A program made the position numbers and the translations under genes. A DNA stretch of 64,000 nucleotides from Arbacia lixula (Eukaryota > Echinodermata > Echinoidea > Arbacioida > Arbaciidae): the NCBI GenBank assembly GCA_963669155.1, contig OZ022579.1:23879770-23943769 (forward strand). The letters run 5' to 3'. This document shows, in pieces, positions 28,841 through 41,334 of this stretch (its first letter is position 1; every line of letters starts with the position of its first letter). The notes below the pieces were generated by a model. That model had not been told where the DNA came from, made no database searches, and saw nothing but the letters and a program-made list of their open reading frames with translations.

Positions 28841-29137
28841 ATAAATGCAAGTACAATAATGTCACGCAAAATAGCGTGTACAAAATCTGCAATGATCCAC
28901 GTGATCCAATGATCCGAAACGTTGGAAAATTGTGGAATCTTAAAAAAGTCATTTCCTTTCCTATATATCGTATCGAAGGAAAGTTTATTTTCTGCAGTTC
29001 ACATCTGTTGCAATTTGACTGTAATAAGATTTAAGGAGAAGAAGAAATTAATCAAAGTTTGGCGTCGAGGCACAGACTTCCTTGCGAGGGGCCGTCGCTC
29101 GCACGGAAAAGGAGAATTGGCGGAATGACGTCACTGT

Positions 29138-29168
29138 GCCCGGCCGGTCGACCAGTGCCGACATCGTG
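29138..29168. repeat. Third piece of the 5.1-kb composite repeat
   Basis: GGTCGACCAGTGCCGACATC and GTGTGCATAT match the complement of about 5127-5156 with one or two differences. The rest of 28870-29560 holds C runs (29331-29344) and no gene. Confidence 0.55.
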
Positions 29169-29569
29169 TGCATATACATTATCCACATTTTTGACGATCA
29201 CTCGTCCTCGATTCTCCCATCTGTTTAACGTTCAAGGTAGACGGGTTTCTCTTCCACGAGCTTGCACTATGGCATGTTACCACATGATTGTGTGAAGTGT
29301 TTACAACCTTAGGATCTCGCACTATCTACCCCCCCCCCCCCCCCTCTTCTCCCGAACCCCTTTCTCTCCTCATTCACCCCTTTTTGGTTCATGTTTCCAA
29401 CAGTCGCTGTAGTCATGGATGATTATCTCTAGCTGAACAAAAAGTAACCAGGTACATGTGTGTGATTTCGGTCTCTTCAACTGCCCCCCCCCGCCCCTCT
29501 CTCTCTCTCCGTCTATCTCTCCCCCCTTCTGCTACAACCACAGCCATATGATTAATGGTGAATGTCTTA

Positions 29570-32500
29570 AGCCCTTTTCTCACTGTGCTAAGCCCCCCCC
29601 CCCCCCCCCCCCCCCCCGTTTAGACCCACCCATTTCCAGGGGCTAAGTTTAGCTCCACTTCTGTTCTCATTATGTTTTTGGAAAGTGGGCCAGCCCCACC
29701 GATAGTCCGGGACTATCTGACACCGCAATTTGGTAGAGCTAGCACCGCAATTGCGGTGCTAAACCTGCAGTTGCGGGGCTACGAAAGCCAGTGAGGACAC
29801 AACAAATAATCAGGGGTTAAGGAAGGCGACGATCGCACTGCAACCAATACGGCAAGGTAGTCATTTATTCAGCAACGTGGTTGCGAGTAAATGACTGAAC
29901 TCACGAGTAAATTATAAACAAAACGTTCGGAAGTATGGCCTTTTGTAGCACGATTAGCAGACTTTTACTGAACAAAAAGAAATCACTGGAAAAATTTTGA
30001 GCAATTGGTAATTGATGAGGGTCGGATGATTTTTGTAACTTTTTTAGGATTGAGTTTTAAATACGCGTAAAATAAGTTCAGTCGATGCCACCTCCCTGGT
30101 AGATGTCAAAACGGTATCGGAGGTTCAGCGCGCGCCTCGAAAATTGTTATTCTTTATACTTATACGTAGGTAGACCACCGATATCTGAGTTAGACGTAGT
30201 ACATGTGTGATATCGTATTCCGTACATAGGCTATACACACATTACTTCGGTGAACGAAATGTTATTACGTACGGCCGGGTACATGTACTGTACTAATGTC
30301 AGTACATTTCGCCTTCTCGAGCTCCGTGCGTGAAATACGAGCATGGATAATCATGAATATTCATTACCTAGAAAGTCCGGGGTTAACGAAAGCAAGTGAG
30401 AACAGGTACCTAGGGAGCAAAACCCGAATTTGGGGGTTTACATGACATGGGCTGTTGATATCAATGTGTTCTGGAGACCAGTTCTCACATTTTCTATATG
30501 GACTACCTTTGCGATATGCTGCTGGAAAGAAATGGCAGCCATTTTTCAAAATGGCCGCCGTGGAAATGTACTATTGACCACTATTTAAGATAACATTTGA
30601 ATGGAACATTTTCTCACATCATATGATGTATCATATTAAGGAAGATACAATCTCCTACAAAATTGTACGTCATTTGTTAAGACTTTGTGGAGATTTCCAT
30701 CACAAGTCGCGGCAAAGAATGTGAATTTTTACCATATTTTCCAAAGATCTTAATTTCAGGGTAATACAGATTCCTTCATATTTCCGATAAATTATTCATT
30801 AACGAGATGAAGCTTGTCAGAAAACTTTCCAAGTACCTGTCCTATACGATGTGCAAAAACCAATTACAGTGGTATGAATTTATAGTAATCTAAAGTCCAT
30901 ACCTTGATGTTAGCCAAAGCCGTTTTTTTGTTTCTGTTCCTCTGCTAACACGCAAAACCGTATATTGAGTATGTCTGTTCCTTGTGTTCATTATGAGCCT
31001 CTTGTGTCCACATTTTCTCCCATATTTCAATTTTTTATTGTCTTCATCATCATGACAGTGTTTGGTAAAGAAATTGGTGTTCCTAATAAAGATTTATGGG
31101 TACGCAAGCCTAACGCAGGTGAAAATATTCAAGTGAGTTGTATTTTAATGTATGTTTTAATGCCTACGAATCATTCTTTTTTATCACTGAGTCCTGAAAT
31201 ATGCTTAAACGTACAGTGCCACGTTGCACTGGTCTTGACATTCACTATGTCAGTCCTATCAAATGACCGCCATTTTCCAAAATAGTCGCTGCGTGTGACT
31301 TCTTTGGGCCACATCTCAGATAAAACTCCACGAAGAGTTGCAGTTTATGTGGGACATTCTCTATAACAGCTGGCATTCATGTATTTTGAATTTTGAAAAA
31401 AATCACAACAATATGTCAAGATCAGTGCTCTGCTTGTACTTTGCACATTATATTTAGATGTTTAGGCACGTTTCTGAAAAGTTTCACTTTGTTAGTATAA
31501 ATATTTTCTAAAATATGACAAAATTAGTATTGCATAGACCATCTTGTTTGGAATGTCATCCACTTTAATTTGATACCTGACATGATATGAGAAAGTGTCA
31601 GATTTTGAGGAAAAATGATTTTAACAATGCCCCCCCCCCCCCCCCCCATCCAAAATCAAAATTAACGAAATTAATTTATTCATATTTCCAGAATTCTTTT
31701 CATTAATGGATTAAAGCTTTAGGACAGTATGTCTACATATTTGCTTTTTATGATGTGTAAAAATTAAGAACAGTACATATCTTGATACATAGTTATGGTT
31801 CTCCAAAACGCAGAACCAGATTAATATAGAAATGTAAGTTGATGAAGACAAAACCAGCTGTCGGGATCAAGGTCAGCTATTAAAAAAAATCAAATTATTT
31901 CATGGATCACTTTGAATAATTTCATGGATTATTTAACCCCTGTAATCGGTTTAACGCCACATAAATTGCAACTCATAAAAGTGTATTAACCGTGATATGG
32001 TTACAAATAGTCACTCGTGGGGGCCATTTGTGAGAATGGCGGTTATTTGGTAGGTCATAGTGGATGTCAAGATCAGTGCAATATGTCTCTCTACTATTAT
32101 TTTAAGGTGATAAAACATATTTCAGGACTCGGTGATAAAAAAAACATGATTCATAGGCATGAAAGCATACATCAAAATACAACCTGTATTTAAAGCGGGT
32201 TCATCACTTGGAGGTTTTCACCTGCGTCAGGCTTGCAAACCCGTAAATGTAAATTAGGAACACCCATCATTTTACCAAACATTATCATGATGATGAAGAC
32301 AATAAACAAATTGTAATATGGGAGAAAATGTGGACACAAGAGGTTCAAAATGGCCACAAGGAACAGACATACTCAATAAACGGTTTTGCGTGTTAAACAT
32401 ATGGCAGAGGAACAGAAATGCACAAAAACGGCTTTGGCTAACATCAAGGTATGGACTTTAGATTACAATAACTTCATATCAAGATAAACACTGTAATTGA

Positions 32501-33067
32501 TTTTTACACATCGTACAGGGCAGATGCTTGCACAGTTTTCTGACAAGTTTCATCTCGTTAATTTTGGGAAATATGAAGGAATGATGAAGGAATGTGTGTT
32601 AACCGGAAATTAAAATCTTTGGAAAATTTTCAAAGAAAACATTCTTTGCCCCGACTTGTGATGGAAATCTCCACAAAATCTAATAAATGAGGTACCATCT
32701 TGTAGGAGATTTTATCTTCTTTAATATGATACCTCATATGATGTGAGAAAATGTTCCATTCAAATGTTAAAAATATTGGTAAATACTACATTTCGACGGC
32801 GGCCATTTTGGAAAATGGCTGCCATTTCTTTCCAGCAGCATATTGCAAAGGTAGTCCACATAGAAAATATGCAGACTGATCTTCCAAACACATCGATACC
32901 AAACAACCTTTTTAGAACAGCCCATGTCATGTAAACCTGTCTTGCCCCCTGGGTAAAGAGTGATTTTTCCTAGCCCCGCTTTCGTCGATAGTCCGGGACT
33001 AAAATTGCCAGTGAGAAAAGGGGCTAAGGATAGTCCGGGGTTAAGAGATCCAAGTGAGAACAGGGCT
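29570..33067. mobile_element. 3.5-kb fold-back element with long inverted arms
   Basis: Ends AGCCCTTTTCTCACTG (29570) and, inverted, AGCCCTGTTCTCACTT (ending 33067), each flanked by TA. The two halves are imperfect reverse complements over more than 1 kb. For example, 30517-30572 (GCTGGAAAGAAATGGCAGCC region) pairs with about 32790-32845. GTTCCTCTGCTAACACGCAA (30936-30955) pairs with about 32384-32418. AGGTGAAAATATTCAAG (about 31117) pairs with about 32205-32222. The axis is near 31.6 kb. Terminal motifs of the type GTGAGAA...GGGGCTA recur inside both ends. I find no transposase. It is a non-autonomous element; its transcript could fold into long double-stranded RNA. Confidence 0.75.
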
Positions 33068-33392
33068 TATAGGGAATGCCAATTTCACTGAGAAACAATG
33101 AATGAAGTTATGTACATACTGTTAAATAGACTGAAACCGCACGCTCATATCAATCAATTAATTAATTTTTTTTTTTTTATAGGATGTTATGTACGTTCAT
33201 GGTCAAATCATTTAATTTCATGTTTATGCAAGGGGTCGTCAGCCGCATGGAAGAAGAGGCTTAACGACGTCACGCCGTGTACAAAAACATGTTTTTGTAT
33301 GTTCATGTTATATAATTTCATGTTTATGTATGTTGTATTTATATTTGTCCATGAGCCAGTAAAAGGTTTTCATGTAAAAAGTGATAAACCAT

Positions 33393-33410
33393 ATACTACT
33401 ACTACGACGT

Positions 33411-33471
<61 letters not shown>

Positions 33472-33472
33472 C

Positions 33473-33503
<31 letters not shown>

Positions 33504-33515
33504 ATACTACTACTG

Positions 33516-33566
<51 letters not shown>

Positions 33567-33585
33567 CTACTAGTACTAGTAGTCT
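33393..33585. repeat. (ACT)n trinucleotide repeat
   Basis: About 190 bases of ACT with a few AAT, GCT and TCC units. The poly-Thr, poly-Leu and poly-Val frames through it are not genes. No gene is seen in 33070-34110. Confidence 0.95.
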
Positions 33586-34112
33586 AGCGTAGTGCATTCT
33601 ATCACTCGCAATTCGTAAACTACCAGTCATGCCGGTGCAATGGCAGAATGCAGCAAAGACGATCTGGATATGTTGTTAGAGTATAAGGAGACAATGTAGT
33701 AGAAGTAGCAGTGATGCAATTCACAACACACAATACGAGCCATCAAGACAGTTTACACAACGTCACATTCCAGCAAATACATTATATAGAGTCGCTCATG
33801 TAAAGCTCGAATGTATAGCTCGAAGTTTTCAGTGGATGTTCAATAATCATGTGACACAAATAAAACCATTACTTTTTTTTGGTCCTTTTTGTCCTTTATA
33901 ACATATCCAACATCTGCAATCATCCAAATGGTGAAATTTAAGCATTCAAAAATACTAAAATCTAAATTGAGCAAAATGCCATATTTAATGCATATGTTTA
34001 TGAGGCCTGTTTCTCCTTAGATAAGTGTATTTCTATCAGTTTCTGGGCAAACTGATTTGTGATAAATATGCTAAATATGCTTGAATTTTAAATACTGATT
34101 TCTATCCCTATT

Positions 34113-34603
34113 TTTAAAAGGACAGTTGATTTTGGTGAAAGAGAATACATTAAAGAATACATTAGTGAATGTTTCATGAAATTCCCTCAAAGGATAAGAA
34201 AGTTATAATCTTTTATTTTTTTATTTTGGAACGTCACGTGCGAGACGCTCTCCCATATGTTGTGTGATTGTTTTGTTTTAATTTTGATTTTTATCAAAAG
34301 AATATTTCCCATTTTACAGTGCATTTCATATATCACTAGACACACGCTTAGACAAACATATCTCTATGAAAAACAAGTAATTACTTCATGAAAAAACAGA
34401 AAAAGTGGAAATTATGGGAAAAAAAATAGTGCACAACATATGAGAGGGCATCTCGCACGTGACATCACAAAATTAAGTCTAAGAAACTATCAACTTTCTT
34501 ATCCTCTGACGGATTTTCTTAAAACAAACACTGATGATTTTTTTTCATGATTTTGCTTTTATTCAAACCAACTTAACTTCAGGGTTGACTTTCTCTTTAA
34601 TAA
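34113..34603. repeat. MITE with about 490 bases and imperfect inverted arms
   Basis: AGGATAAGAAAGTT and ACGTCACGTGCGAGACGCTC on the left (34191-34252) mirror GGCATCTCGCACGTGACATC and AACTTTCTTATCCTCTG on the right (34447-34508). The outermost ends TTAAAAGGACAGTTGA and, inverted, TTAAAGAGAAAGTCAA look like degenerate termini. Confidence 0.65.
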
Positions 34604-34810
34604 TTCATTGCATTGATGCCTTTAAGTTTTTGTTAAATTGTCATTACATTTTATCTTGCTATTCTTATATTCTACTTGTGGTTTATACTTACTATATATG
34701 TTGGCTCCTTACACAGTACATGTTGTTCTTTATATTTCACTGGTTATTTGTATTACTCTCGTGTGACAGTGTGCTATCCCTATGGTAGATGTCCGATCAA
34801 CTTTTACCTT

Positions 34811-34908
34811 AATGCTGGATATGTTACTCATTCCGAATATTTCGCTAGTGATAATCGTTTGTCTCGCAGTGTTGACTCCACATTGCGAGACAAACGATAT
34901 CACTAGTG
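34811..34908. mobile_element. 98-bp hairpin element with a 12-bp target duplication
   Basis: Arms TAGTGATAATCGTTTGTCTC (from 34846) and GAGACAAACGATATCACTA (to 34906) fold back over a short loop. The element is flanked by AACTTTTACCTT on both sides (34799-34810 and 34909-34920). A sister copy is at 44400-44519. Confidence 0.75.
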
Positions 34909-34925
34909 AACTTTTACCTTGTATG

Positions 34926-36400
34926 GCTTTACCCCCTCCCCCCCCCCCCCCCCGCCCCTGGCCCTTCGGATTTTGAGTGTTTTAATGGTTGTCTTTAATA
35001 TCTCTTGGGATCTAAATCTATACCCCCCCCCCCCCCCCACACACACACACACACACACCTTTGTTTAAATGGACCCCTTACCTTACCTTCCTAAAGAAAA
35101 ACAAATTGTATATATTTTTACAATAAAAAATAGTGTTATCAGACTTTATCTCTGTGATGTTTTGGGGAGATAGCCGCTCTTTCCACGCATAGTTGGCTCA
35201 GAGGCATAACTGGACTGCACGCTGGGTGGTTTCACAGCTTGGCCAGCATGCCGTAACATCACAAACATCCAATCAAATCAATCTCCCATGACAAACAGGC
35301 TTTCATACACAAGAACAGCCTGGTAGATAGTCAAAATGGCAACATTGATGACTTGAGTTTGTTTATTTCATATGGCTATAGAGATTAAAATAGTCTTCTT
35401 CGGCGTATTACTTACTTTGTGCTTTGAAAATAAATGTATGTATATATTAGTAAATTTCTGAACGTTTTTATTAAACAAAACACGAGGAGAAAGTATTAAC
35501 AATCATACGCCAAATATCTTGCGGACACTACATCATAAATACATGTATAATGAAAATGACCTGTTCTACATGTACTTTTAAACTAATAGCTATCACGATT
35601 TTTTTTTTCATGCCCTCTTGCTTCCTTGATGCTCGAACAAATATATCAATACATTTTCGAGAAAAATTAAGCCAGTGTTATCTTACGTTACATAAGGTGC
35701 GCGTTGAGTGAGTTTCGTATTTCTTTATTAAATGATTTAATCTCATACAAACGTCCGGTGAAATGAAATGCTACTCTAAGCAACATTTGTAAAAGCATTT
35801 ATGTTGCAATATATACATTTCAATTTACGAAATCATTCATCAATACACATGTACTATAGACTATCCCGCTCAATGTTTACCTCTATTCTCTACAAATTCA
35901 CATTGATCATCTCGATCAGTGCGTCGTCTGCATTGTCAAGATCATTATGGAACCAATTACTTACTGAAAAATGTCTCTGTAACCATTTTTAACCACAAAT
36001 TGACGGACATGTCAACAATCATACATTGATTGGCATATGCTTAAAAGGACAAATCGTAGTTCATGATTGATGTCCTAATGAGACAATGCAATGATGTGAA
36101 AATGTCCTACAAAAGAAAAAATAAGGCTATCAAGACCACATAGTATAACAGTTTATGATTGATGTATATGCCAAATAAAATAATGATGCATAACAACAAT
36201 ATTTCGAGCCAACTTTACCTAATTTCCATCAATCAACAGCGTGCGCATGTGCGTGGATGTTAGATATGCGTTGTGATAATATTCCGCGTATTGTGCATCG
36301 CTCATTACGCATTTTATACGACGTGCCTGTTAATTGATCATTGTATTTGCGCTACAAAAGGAGCACTAACAAAAAGCATTGTGACGTCATGTTAGACTGC
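34926..36400. other. Intergenic, C runs but no gene
   Basis: C runs at 34940-34953 and 35024-35038, a short CA run, and otherwise AT-rich sequence with no exon, repeat or RNA gene that I recognise. Confidence 0.4.
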
Positions 36401-36414
36401 TCGCCGCAAACTCT

Positions 36415-36552
36415 GGGAGCATTTCATAAAAGGACTTGTCGGATATTTTATCCGACAAGTTTGCTCTCGGCCAATAAGATGCAAGCATTTCAGAAGCTTA
36501 TAACAATTTGTCGGATAAAACGTCCGACAAGTCCTTTGTTGAAATGCCCCCC
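36415..36552. repeat. 138-bp MITE with GCATTTCA termini
   Basis: Left end GGGAGCATTTCATAAAAGGA plus CTTGTCGGATATTTTATCCG; right end, inverted, GGGGGGCATTTCAACAAAGG plus ACTTGTCGGACGTTTTATCC. The TTGTCGGATAAAA core is itself palindromic. No transposase. Confidence 0.7.
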
Positions 36553-36913
36553 TGTTTACCAATTTTTCCCGCGAAGCGTCACAGTAATACACTTTCCAAT
36601 ACATGTTCCCAAATATAAATGTGAATGATTGATACCATGATAATGATGATGACATTTTGGAGATTTAGGGCGGGAAAGCGAGAGGGCATACAATGTTAAA
36701 GAGAAACAGGAAACAGATGAAGAGAGGAGGAAATGTGAATGGTGAATATGTTTTCTGTTACAGCTCAGTTTGTTCAAGGAACGAATCTTTGAGTCATTCT
36801 AAAACAATACGAGTCGGCGTGTGGGTGGTGCGTATGTGCGTACTCCGTGTTAGAGAGATAACCATGCAGCGATAGAGACGGAAAGGGAGTGATGAGGATG
36901 TACCATTTATCAT

Positions 36914-37050
36914 GGGCGGAAATCGCTCCCCGAAGGTGGAGGGAACATGTTTTTCCTCAAGAAGTAGCTGAGCGGGGGGGGGGGGGGGGGGGGGGGGGGG
37001 CCGGGGGGGGGGGGCCGGGGGGGGGGGCGGGGGGGGAGGGGGGGGGGGCT
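36914..37050. repeat. G-tract repeat, counterpart of 5.8 kb
   Basis: GGGCGGAAATCGCTCCCCGA is followed by about 75 bases that are nearly pure G (36975-37049), with a few C and A. Strongly G-quadruplex-prone. Confidence 0.85.
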
Positions 37051-37553
37051 TTTGGGATAGTGATGGGATTTTGGAGATGTGTTTTTTTTTTCCTTCGTTT
37101 ATGACGTTTTTCGAAAAAAATTTAATTCACCCATTCATTTTTGCAGATATAATCAATATTACTGAACACAAACACACTTCCTTTTCACATACCTCAAATT
37201 GAACAAGATTTAAAAAATTTCGCCTTCTGCCTTTCTGACATAAGCATAATCATGGAATATTCGTCCAGTTAATGTAACTAATTTGTTTGTTAGTTTGTTG
37301 GGGGGGGGGGGGGGCTTGGGGGGTAGTGATGGGATTTTGGAGATGTGTTTTTTTTCCTTCGTTTATGACGTTTTTCGAAAAAAAAATAATTCACCCATTC
37401 ATTTTTGCAGATATAATCAATTTTACTGAACACAAACACACACTTCCTTTTCACATACCTCAAATTGAACAAGATTTAAAAAATTTCGCCTTCTGCCTTT
37501 CTGACATAAGCATAATCATGGAATATTCGTCCAGTTAATGTAACTAATTTGTT
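37050..37553. repeat. Tandem duplication with a 266-base period
   Basis: TAGTGATGGGATTTTGGAGA at 37058 recurs at 37324, and identity continues through ATTCGTCCAGTTAATGTAAC (about 37259 and 37525). Only small differences, so the duplication is recent. A G run starts the second unit too. Confidence 0.9.
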
Positions 37554-37679
37554 ACGTGAATTGTCGCTTTCGACTCCAGCATTAAGCGCGCAACTGAGCA
37601 TGCGCAGTACTGGACCTAGCAGAAATTATGCTAAAATTGCCTAGTGCGCATGCGTTGGTGAAGCAGACGACATCACCAT

Positions 37680-37850
37680 GGAAGTTAAAGTAGAGTCTAA
37701 AGTTAGACTCGGGTTTAACTAGTCTCGAACTAAACCCGACTTTCAGAATCATAAAAATGACTTAAACCCGAAGTCGGGTTTGAGCCCGGAATAACTAAAC
37801 TCGAGTCTAACTTTAGTCCCGGCTTAGTTAAACCCGACTTCAGAATACCG
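37680..37850. repeat. Fold-back repeat with AAACCCGACTT motifs
   Basis: AGTCTAAAGTTAGACTCGGG (37694-37713) is mirrored by CTCGAGTCTAACTTTAG (37800-37816). Several AAACCCGACTT and AAGTCGGGTTT copies lie between and after. A decayed MITE is likely. Confidence 0.6.
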
Positions 37851-37859
37851 ACCACAGAC

Positions 37860-38925
37860 GCCCAGCAAATTGCCGCATATGGGAAATTCCAAGATGGCGG
37901 CCAAACGTGTCCTCATGGAGCCCAAATAGTGTGCCCCGAGCTAGATAATGAACACTTAGGCCTAATGATTTAAGATGGCATGAGGATTTGTTGAACTCTG
38001 ATACCGATTGGTCAAATAATTTGAATAATCATTAGCGCTATTATGCTTATTACTGCACACCATTTGCTCCCAACTTCGCCTAACATGCTTAAGGCAAAAA
38101 ATCTTCGTGACGAACATTTTGAAAGTCTGACGGAATATTGCATTGTATCATTTTTAGTTTGGTGATATAAGGAAGAGAAATATAATTGTTAAATCGCACA
38201 GAAGCATGGTGCTATAGTACAATTTGGACAAAAAAGAAAGCAAGTGTAACTATTAACATGATTTAAGCTCGATTCCCAAGGTGTTGTGTGTCTTCGCTAT
38301 TCGCCGCGAATGTCTAGCAGAGGAAAAGGACGTATAGGTCATGAAGATGAAATTCCGTCGGACTAAACTAAGATAGTTCATCTCAAACCTTGCATTGTTC
38401 TTTGCTTAATTAGCATAATCATGTGCCAAGACGGACAGTTTGAATCTGACTGTTTGTGATTTTATCCGTAGTGAAAGGGTGTACTTAATGTTAACTGACT
38501 GAGTAGTGGTCCATCTCACCACTGGTCAATCTACCGTAGATCGAGAGTTAGGTCCACTGCTTACATTCTAAATTATACATAGGTCTAATTTCCTAAGATC
38601 TATCTGGTTATACGATCAGGGAGATGTCACTTAGAGTCTACATCACATGTCATTGAGATCTGCGATAGACTCAAGACAAAGTCTGTCACACATGCAACCA
38701 GCAGGTCTAACGTTAAGTTAAGTACAAGAGCAATATAACGGCCTTGTATGGGGCATTCACTTCATACAATTGTTTGCATATTGTAGGCTTAACGACAAAT
38801 GTTAGAGTATAAGTCCCATAAGTCTAATAATTTCAAGGTTATACTACAGTGCCTGGACCTTGTAAGGATTTGCTTTTTTCAATTGGTCTGACATAAATAA
38901 TTGTTATTATCCTCTTTCATACTGT
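37860..38925. other. Intergenic before the assembly gap
   Basis: AT-rich, no exon or repeat recognised on either strand. Confidence 0.4.
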
Positions 38926-39125
38926 NNNNNNNNNNNNNNNNNNNNNNNNNNNNNNNNNNNNNNNNNNNNNNNNNNNNNNNNNNNNNNNNNNNNNNNNNNN
39001 NNNNNNNNNNNNNNNNNNNNNNNNNNNNNNNNNNNNNNNNNNNNNNNNNNNNNNNNNNNNNNNNNNNNNNNNNNNNNNNNNNNNNNNNNNNNNNNNNNNN
39101 NNNNNNNNNNNNNNNNNNNNNNNNN
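38926..39125. other. Assembly gap of 200 N
   Basis: Exactly 200 undetermined bases. The true length is unknown. 39126-39780 beyond it shows no recognised feature. Confidence 1.
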
Positions 39126-39831
39126 TACAGCAGCTCCGAATGAGGCTATACAATCATAACTTCAAATATATTTACAATTTACAACATGTAGTATATTCAT
39201 CTTTCAGACGTTAACAAATACAAAGTCACTTTATAGCAACTTGCTTCAACTGGAGTTAACAGCGATTTGAAACTTCTTCTTTATTTCACAAGATGGCCCG
39301 TATTAGTTCCTGCGATTGTGCTGCACCTTCCACTCCACTGGTTCTCCCAATCGAAACCGCCACCCCTACCCCCTACCCCCTACCCCATTCAACCCCCAAG
39401 GATTGTTTATGTACAGCCCCTTTCTAATGTATTCTCGTGTTTATGATACATATTTCCTTGACCTCAAAGAACAAAGATTTATGCATGAATAGAAGGAAGT
39501 ATACATGAACTACGTGTTTTGTTTTGTTTTACTGCCACTAGTCAACATGACTGCTAGTCATATTGTATTGATAACTATGAGAGGACTGCTAGGTATGTAT
39601 AAAGAATTCAATCTTGAATGCAATAATCCGTGCTAGAAACTATACCAGACATCAGGGAAGCTCAGGTGTGTGTTATTGAGAAGGTAATTTGGAAGTACAT
39701 GTATGTTCATTCATTATGTAATATGACCTCAGTTATACATGCATTTTCGACTGAATCGGTGTATTAAATCACAAGTTGTCAATTATTGCATACTTCTCTG
39801 TCTCACCTTTTCTTAAAGGCTGATGTAAGTA

Positions 39832-39914
39832 TGTGTGTGTGTATGTGTGTGTGTGTATGTGCGTGTGTGTGTGTGTTTGTGTGTGTGTGTATGTGCGTGT
39901 ATATGTGTAACATA

Positions 39915-39978
<64 letters not shown>
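39832..39978. repeat. (GT)n and (TA)n microsatellite
   Basis: GT-rich 39832-39905, then TA to 39978. It adjoins the fold-back at 39979. Confidence 0.95.
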
Positions 39979-39981
<3 letters not shown>

Positions 39982-40149
39982 TGAAGACAAACAAATTGAA
40001 TGAAACGCCGGAGAAGAAATTTTTTCGAATTTTCGGTCATAAACCTTTATCAAGAATTTTTGGTCTATGACCGAAAATTCGAATAATTTTTCTTCTCCGG
40101 CGTTTCATTCAGTTTGTTTGTCTTCACCTAGAAATCAGCGCCATCGCAA
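39979..40149. repeat. Fold-back with about 62-base arms beside a TA repeat
   Basis: AGGTGAAGACAAACAAATTG at the left and, inverted, AGGTGAAGACAAACAAACTG at the right (ending about 40130). Arms run inward to TTTTCGGTCAT / ATGACCGAAAA with a loop of about 30 bases. The flank AATCAGCGCCATCGCAAC is shared with the 28.5-kb copy. Confidence 0.8.
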
Positions 40150-40304
40150 CTGTGTGTGTGTGACACACACACTGTGTGTGTGCTCGTGTTTGTTTGCCCT
40201 GAAAAGAGCTGTTTTGGACAAAAGAAAGAAAGCAGAAAATGTTACAGTGTTGATATTGAGAGTGTATGTACATGGCGTATGTGAGTGTGTGAAGGCACGT
40301 GTTG

Positions 40305-40307
<3 letters not shown>

Positions 40308-40363
<56 letters not shown>
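40308..40363. repeat. (GA)n microsatellite
   Basis: About 50 bases of GA followed by a G run. Confidence 0.95.
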
Positions 40364-40366
<3 letters not shown>

Positions 40367-40659
40367 GGGGGGGGGTAAGCAGTCATTTGAGAGATTTGAG
40401 AGGAAATGAACATGTGCTTGTGAGAGCAAGTGATTTACTTGTTTGTAAGATAATAGACAAATAGAGAGAGTGTGTAAATTGAATTTATGTGTCTGTGTGT
40501 GTGTGTGTGGGGGGGGGGGGCGGGACTGGGAGAGATGAGGTGAACAAAGTGAACAATTATGCATAGTATAGCGAAGACGGCAGGAGATAAACATCACATA
40601 GAGAAGGATAAATATATTAAATTGCGTGACACGATCATCATATAATACAAACATGATAT

Positions 40660-41317
40660 GAGCTACATTACACTTAAATGTACAAAATTGTAAACATCAA
40701 TGTACACACTGCCAAAGTCCCAACAACGTCAAGCCCGAAAAAATTCAACCAAATAAATATTAAAGGTATAGTTTTCCCTGATAACAGACACGTACTGAAG
40801 GTTTGATGAAGCTCCGGCTTTGTCAAGGGGTAATAAGTTATAATATAAGTTTTTCATTTTGTGACGCGTTTTAAGAATTGGTTTTGATGGACCGTCCGCT
40901 GGGGAGATTCAGATTTAAAACCTTACAAATTGCCCATGGAAGTATTAATTCCATTAACAGAACGGGACAAGCGAAATGAGACCGTTGCCACACAATCATG
41001 TTCATAGTAAATTGTTCAAACTCCTGAACAACACCTGCTGAAAACACATAACTTTTCAGCGGCTTGGCACCCCGCTTGGCACATGGCTTCAAAGAAAGAA
41101 AGTTGCTTCATATCCTTTCATAACATATCACTGGCCCTGCAGGCCTACCGCTATTTAAAAGCAAAAAATATTTCTGTATTTTTCTACCAGTCAGCAGCTA
41201 TCCAGATGCTAGCCGGTCTAGCGCCATCTATAGTTGCATACATGTTCTGTATTGAAATCGTTGTCGTAATCGTTCATTCATCACATTCATGTCGACGCGA
41301 ATGTCAGAAGGGTGATA
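40660..41317 (+). promoter_or_regulatory. Presumed TMEM11 promoter and 5' untranslated region
   Basis: No TATA box or defined motif is clear. A long open frame at 41083-41565 overlaps it in another phase but shows no domain. Assigned by position only. Confidence 0.3.
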
Positions 41318-41334
41318 ATGGCGGAGACAGAGAG
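41318..41334 (+). CDS. TMEM11: TMEM11 coding exon 1 (17 coding bases)
   Basis: ATG GCG GAG ACA GAG AG|GTAAAC encodes MAETE plus two bases of an Arg codon completed by exon 2. It sits in a locally CpG-richer stretch, as expected at a promoter-proximal exon. It is a prediction from splice phase and context, not from a conserved peptide. Confidence 0.6.

Noticed and set aside
30965-31285. 106-residue frame in the 29.6-kb element
   Set aside because: Its inverted counterpart arm is not open, and it shows no domain.
33098-33630. Thr-, Leu- and Val-rich open frames
   Set aside because: Translation of an (ACT)n repeat in three frames.
40124-40654. 176-residue minus-strand frame
   Set aside because: Passes through the (GA)n repeat and the fold-back flank; no domain.
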